Shown piece by piece: positions 59,901 through 64,000 of a stretch of 64,000 bases of DNA. The translations under genes and the position numbers were made by a program. The notes under the pieces are model-generated. The model made no database searches, was not told the DNA's origin, and saw only the letters and a list, made by a program, of their open reading frames with translations. Every line of letters starts with the position of its first letter. The first letter of the stretch is position 1. The stretch comes from Apoderus coryli (Eukaryota; Arthropoda; Insecta; Coleoptera; Attelabidae): assembly GCA_911728435.2 (NCBI GenBank), contig OU452201.1, forward strand, positions 1,674,001 through 1,738,000. The letters run 5' to 3'.

Positions 59901-61297
59901 TCGAACAATTTGGTTAAATATTGTGTTAAAATTTCACTCGAACTATCTAAATGTTCGATGGGCTCCCAGGTGTCACACGTGTCACTATAACCCTCCCATC
60001 TTATTAGAAACATGTGCTTTTTAGCGTAAACATCATATTCGATGCTTAGAATTTTTTCGACCACGTATTTCTTGGAATATACGGGACTAGTAATATGCTT
60101 GGAACGAGCTCGTTTTGGCCATCTGTGTCCGTTCATAGTCCCCATGTTCCCAATTTTGATATCTTGCAAATTCGGTGGCCATGTTATTAAACCGCTATCA
60201 TCAAACTGAAGTTTATCTACAACAAATAGAATAATCATTGGCATATTATGGTTTTATTCTATTATGGAAATGAATTTGTAAAGATACTTGTGGCTTCAGT
60301 TCAATGACAGCGGTTTAATTATTCCCAAGATTATTTAAAATATTATTTCCTAGTTTTTTAATGCACATTATCAAACTGTGAACAATTTATGGATTCCAAG
60401 TGATCTGCTGGTCATAATGTTAGTTATATAAGTACTACAGTAGTAGTTAGTAACATTTTTTCAAATTTAACATAGTTGTTGCTATTTACTTATATACTTG
60501 ATTGCCACTCAAACTGGAACATTGGTTTATGCACGTTAGAGCACCACCTCATTTTAAAGTATTATTGTTCAGATTTTTCAAACCTCGAATATCGAAACAA
60601 ATGTATTAGAACAGAAACTAATCGTTCCTACGTTTGATCTGTACACCAACAAACGTAAATTCTTCCTTTAGGGAATTACATTACAGATTAGACCTCAATA
60701 TTCGACATTTCTTAAACAATAGATACCTACGTTAAGTATATATTACTATATATAGTATATAATAATTATATGTTTGTTTATTGTTGTTGATACTTACTCT
60801 GGGTCGAGGTATAACTGAGATAATATTTTTATTTAAGGGCCTATAAATTCGCAAGGGTGTACAGTATTCAATAGTGGGTATCTTAACAAAATCAATAGCT
60901 ACATTCCATAGTCTACATATCAATTGAATCTGTACTCACCTAATTTAATAGTGATATTACGCTCCAACTCATTTTTGAAACGTACAGTCTGTACTCCAGA
61001 GACTGCTTTAACTACAGTTGATTTCCCATGTGCTACGTGTCCAATAGTACCGATATTTATTGTTGCTTGTCTACTGATAACTTCGGGAGATAATGCTGTT
61101 AGTTTACTTACATCCTACAACAAAAAGACACACACATTGCATCACTTTTCAATGTTTAACAATCTGTTTGTTTATAGGTTATGAATATTATAATCGGTAC
61201 TTTTGATTTAAAGTATATTAGAGTACGTATTTACCAATTTTGATAAATCTTGTTTTTGTAAATTTGGTTGGCCACCAGAACTTTCGGTAGACGACAT
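53915..61297 (-). CDS. eIF2gamma: Translation initiation factor eIF2 gamma subunit
   Basis: Exons: 61235-61297, 60940-61114, 55077-55313, 54801-55018, 54547-54742, 54266-54486, 53915-54211; all phases join, giving 468 aa, the usual length. It is the GTPase core of eIF2, which brings initiator Met-tRNA to the 40S ribosome in the cytoplasm. Visible: G1 [12 protein letters not shown] (about 43-54); a cysteine cluster ([11 protein letters not shown] ... [10 protein letters not shown]); G3 [21 protein letters not shown]4 [10 protein letters not shown]; then domain II ([40 protein letters not shown]) and domain III, ending [18 protein letters not shown]. The first two exons (79 residues) are shared with Su(var)3-9. 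The 5.6-kb intron between exons 2 and 3 holds the Su(var)3-9 exon and LINE F. Confidence 0.95.
55560..55790. repeat. Dispersed repeat, copy 2 of 2 in window
   Basis: Same family as 2895-3070: TATACACTGTGTCCAAGATA, AAACACCTTTTAAATGG and GAGAATTTTTGAAAAAACG are shared. It lies in the large eIF2gamma intron. No coding content. Confidence 0.65.
56300..58045 (+). mobile_element. LINE F, open RT frame, inside eIF2gamma intron
   Basis: Frame 56304-57836 (510 residues) is uninterrupted: [80 protein letters not shown] and [11 protein letters not shown] (catalytic FADD). Compared with its relatives LINE D and LINE E it lacks about five residues at [12 protein letters not shown], where they read R(P/S)KLEYASVVWSPIY, an in-frame deletion. 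Compared with LINE D it also carries an extra ND in IFVNDNDI. The 5' end is truncated at the start of the RT. The tail is (ATT)n at 58020-58045. It is antisense to eIF2gamma and lies between the Su(var)3-9 exon and eIF2gamma exon 3. No clear target duplication found. Confidence 0.88.
58046..58804. other. Intron/3' UTR stretch, nothing else identified
   Basis: Lies between LINE F and the end of the Su(var)3-9 coding sequence (minus strand), so it probably includes the Su(var)3-9 3' UTR and polyadenylation site. The plus-strand frame 58087-58293 has no recognisable content. Confidence 0.5.
58805..61297 (-). CDS. Su(var)3-9: Histone H3K9 methyltransferase Su(var)3-9
   Basis: Exons: 61235-61297 and 60940-61114 (shared with eIF2gamma), then one large exon 58805-60216, joined in phase as ...[15 protein letters not shown]; 549 aa. 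It methylates histone H3 lysine 9 in heterochromatin. Visible: chromodomain (about 130-180, [37 protein letters not shown]); pre-SET cysteines ([14 protein letters not shown] ... [17 protein letters not shown], about 320-380); SET domain (about 382-515) with [10 protein letters not shown], the catalytic [13 protein letters not shown] and EELTFDYMM; and post-[16 protein letters not shown] at the very end. The methyltransferase thus gets an N-terminus from the start of the eIF2gamma GTPase domain, as described for the insect fused gene. The acceptor at 60217-60218 follows TTTGTTGT; the Met at 60244 is intronic in this model. Confidence 0.93.
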
Positions 61298-62122
61298 TTT
61301 TTTTAATTGAAGAAAAGGCGCGTTTTTCACTTGTATCAACGGCAGGACATGTAGAAAAGGGCACTTCTCCTCTGACGTTTACAAAACACAGTGCTGCCAC
61401 CTCATAATAGAAATATGACATCACCAATCAACAACATAACATAGAGGTACTATTTTATTTTGATCGTAATTGGCTAATTAGTAAATTAATTCATAATCTA
61501 TATAAATATTGCAAATTTATAGCAAAAAATATCAATGATAGTGTGAATGTTAATGTGATTATTACTTTAAACTGTAAAAGTACGAGTTCCCAAAAAAAAT
61601 TCTTCCACATTGGCAACATCGAATTGTTTCCACTCACATCAGTTGAGCTGATATGAGGATATTCTTCGTTTATGAGAGGACCGAAGAATTGACTTTTGAA
61701 AAAATGTATGAAGTGAGAATGAAAAAAAATAATGTCTGATATTTATCAAAACGAAATTCCTTGGTATTAACTGTGACTAGACATTGTTTCGAAGCAATAA
61801 TTATAAACAAGCTTTAATAGGCGTTGATTATCTTTGAATGCGGAATAGCAGCAAGACAAGCTTTTATCCCCCGCATGTATACACCTTTTTTTTTATATTG
61901 ACATTAACAGACTACGATTAATGCTTTCAATTCAGAGTAACATAAAAATAATGTATCTATGATATGATGAAATGGTAAAACTATTGTCAATTATTAATAA
62001 ACTTTTATTAAAAGCAAAATTTCATAAATCATGATATGAACTGTATTATATATAAAATCTAATTAAGTACATAATGCAGCCGAATAAAAAAAATATTTGA
62101 AGCACCGAATTACTTAATACAT
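61298..62122. other. Intergenic: eIF2gamma promoter side, cortactin 3' UTR
   Basis: On the minus strand, cortactin ends at 62123 and eIF2gamma starts at 61297. The part next to eIF2gamma (61300-61400) is GC-richer, with GCGCCTTTTCTTC close to the start codon, which could be a pyrimidine-rich (TOP-like) translation-factor leader. Nothing else identified. Confidence 0.45.
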
Positions 62123-63925
62123 TTACTCATTGCACTGCACGTAATTGGCAGGAAATAACCCATATTTCCCTTTACATAAGCCACGCCACCACCCTTCGTC
62201 AATCTGTAACATAATTTTAATTAGAAAATATAATTCAATAAATAACCTCAAAATAAAGTCCAAAAAGTCATCGACATGTTGATAAAGGATAGATAGAAGG
62301 TAGATTACGTCACGTAAGAATCGTACCTTTTCAATGTGCGTAATCACGTTATCGGGATCAAATGAAATTTCATCATCAGCCGCTGCTTGATAGTCGTACA
62401 AAGCGGTCGCAACAATTCCGGTATCCACAATATCGTCTTGACTAAATTCTGTTCTCTCCTCGTCAGGCGTAGGTGTCTCACTCAACAACGTTCTTTCTTC
62501 TTTATTACTTGGTGTTTCACTACGTACTTCTTCCTCTTTTTCTACAACAGTTTCCTCGTCATGGTCTTCTTGCTTTTGTTTCTGCAACTGTTTTAACAAT
62601 TCAAGTTCTTCTTTAATTGTGCTGGGGGCTGTGGTTGGTTGGTTTACATTGTTCGAGAATTGTGCTATCTTTTCTTGATCCATTTTTTGTGGCATTACTG
62701 CAACGACATTTTCTTCTTGTGTGGTCTTTAATGTTAAAAATGCTGTTTTTGAAGAATCTAGTTGTCGCGGTGTTGCCGTCGTTGCTGATTTTTCTGGTGA
62801 AGCTGGCTCCTGGTTTAAAAATGCTGCCTTGGCATGCACAGTCTTCTTAGGTGCTGGGGAATTTGTCAGAGAACTTGATTTGCTATTACTACTATCCTCC
62901 TGGCTAACCATTGTCTCGAACTTAGCTCGAAGGTCCGATGGTTTGGCCCCACCAATGTCTGGTTTGACTTTAGTGTAATTAGTACCAACTTTAGTAGTGG
63001 GGTCATCAAAAGACGCAGCTGATTTATCAACTCGATCAGTTTGTAAACCAAATTTACCACCGAATCCAATTTTATGGTCTGTTTGACTTTCGTGTTTTTG
63101 TGGCGCTTCATGGTGGTCCCATCCCACTGCTGATTTGTCTTGTCTATCGGTTTGTACACCAAATTTTCCACCAAATCCTTTAACGTAATCTAAAATCCAA
63201 ATAAATGTTGTATATGTATAGATGCGATGTTTTTGAAACAGTACCCTTCTGCGATTCATGCTTTTCAACTTTTTCTATATGGTCCCAACCCACTGCAGAT
63301 TTATCTTGTCTATCTGATTGCACCCCAAATTTACCACCAAAACCAGATACATAATCTTTCTGGGATGCATGTTTTTCAATTTTCTCTTTGTGGTCCCAAC
63401 TTACAGCACTCTAATGAGAAATTAAAGATTAGAGCAATATTGGTTTTTGATGTAGATGTTTCACATACCTTATCAACTCTATCAGTTTGTACGCCAAATT
63501 TACCTCCAAACCCTGATGAATAGTCTTTTTGAGAAGCATGTTTTTCTACTTTCCCGATATATTCATGCCCTACAGCCGATTTATCCATTCTATCATTTTG
63601 TACACCAAATTTACCACCATAGCCAAAGGCAGCATTATCCGCACCTTCTTCAAGGGCTTTCTTCTTCTTGAGTTTGTCAGCTTCTTCTGTTTCACGTCTT
63701 AATTTTCCCATACTAGAAAAACGGCAACATTGAACACTTTTATAGTATTCATAGAAATAGTTTTGCTGCCACTTACTCGATGGCTCCAGCGGTGCGCCCC
63801 ATACTGGATCCCCACCGCTGCTGTTGCTCATCAATTTCGTTAACATAATCAGGATCAGTCTCCCATTCATCATCGTTATCATCATTGTTAATATTAATAT
63901 TTTGGCCAGCGGCAGCTTTCCACAT
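62123..63925 (-). CDS. Cortactin: Cortactin, Arp2/3 activator
   Basis: Exons: 63777-63925, 63469-63712, 63245-63410, 62327-63189, 62123-62203; all phases join, giving 500 aa. Cortactin binds F-actin and Arp2/3 at the cell cortex and stabilises branched networks. Visible: N-terminal MWKAAAGQN and the acidic Arp2/3-binding part [18 protein letters not shown]; four complete cortactin repeats of about 37 residues (each with [18 protein letters not shown] and an [13 protein letters not shown] end; the first starts [19 protein letters not shown]) and a fifth partial one ([20 protein letters not shown]), about residues 75-245; an alanine/proline/glutamate-rich middle; a [14 protein letters not shown] helix; and an SH3 domain ([20 protein letters not shown], then across an intron [20 protein letters not shown]). 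Family members usually have four to six repeats. Start is the first Met and matches the family. Confidence 0.95.
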
Positions 63926-64000
63926 TTTAGGTTATATTTACAATTAATTAATAGGTCCTCATATAAACACCAATATCATAAAAATAAAACACTTAAAACT

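Noticed and set aside
60217..60244. Independent Su(var)3-9 start Met at 60244
   Set aside because: The sequence between 60244 and 60217 ends in a good splice acceptor (TTTGTTGTAG), and the phase fits the shared exons, so this Met is intronic in the fused-gene model.

Overview
This window is AT-rich insect nuclear DNA, most likely from a beetle (the order is an inference). The genes have spliced exons with GT-AG introns. Two of them share their first coding exons in the eIF2gamma/Su(var)3-9 arrangement known from insects. Much of the rest is decayed non-LTR retrotransposons, foldback or MITE-like elements and satellite arrays. There are no operons, prokaryotic genes, CRISPR arrays or functional tRNA genes.

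Five host loci could be rebuilt exon by exon with consistent reading phase. (1) 13.9-19.1 kb, plus strand: an SLC45-type sugar/H+ transporter, 618 aa; its last exon lies 2.4 kb downstream of the others. (2) 32.3-49.4 kb, minus: a RabGAP1/GAPcenA orthologue (PTB, DUF3694, TBC, coiled coil), about 1050 aa, with introns swollen by LINE copies and a 172-bp tandem array. (3) 50.2-52.0 kb, plus: Abl interactor (Abi), head-to-head with RabGAP1. (4) 53.9-61.3 kb, minus: eIF2gamma (468 aa) and Su(var)3-9 (549 aa), which share two 5' exons; the Su(var)3-9 body exon lies inside an eIF2gamma intron. (5) 62.1-63.9 kb, minus: cortactin (500 aa). Three of these proteins act on actin or membranes (Abi in the WAVE complex, cortactin with Arp2/3, RabGAP1 on Rab GTPases). 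I see clustering but no evidence of co-regulation beyond the shared RabGAP1/Abi upstream region.

The first 13 kb have no convincing host gene. They hold a broken Tc1-like transposon, Penelope-like repeat fragments with hammerhead-ribozyme-like cores, a roughly 4-kb satellite built on three nested levels (about 21, 83 and about 332 bp), and a truncated LINE. From 20 to 32 kb there are LINE, LTR-retroelement and foldback remnants. Several insertions can be read precisely from target-site duplications: LINE G in a foldback element (TTAACCCAACAA), LINE B inside LINE A (TAAATTG, written CAATTTA on the plus strand), LINE C (GAACAAG, 10 bp from a RabGAP1 exon) and LINE D (AATAATAG).

The points most worth a second look are the hammerhead-like cores (one next to a tRNA-like head), the satellite hierarchy with its embedded copy of flanking DNA, the apparent loss of part of the RabGAP1 coiled coil where a satellite array now sits, and the LINE inside the intron that separates the two outputs of the eIF2gamma/Su(var)3-9 gene.
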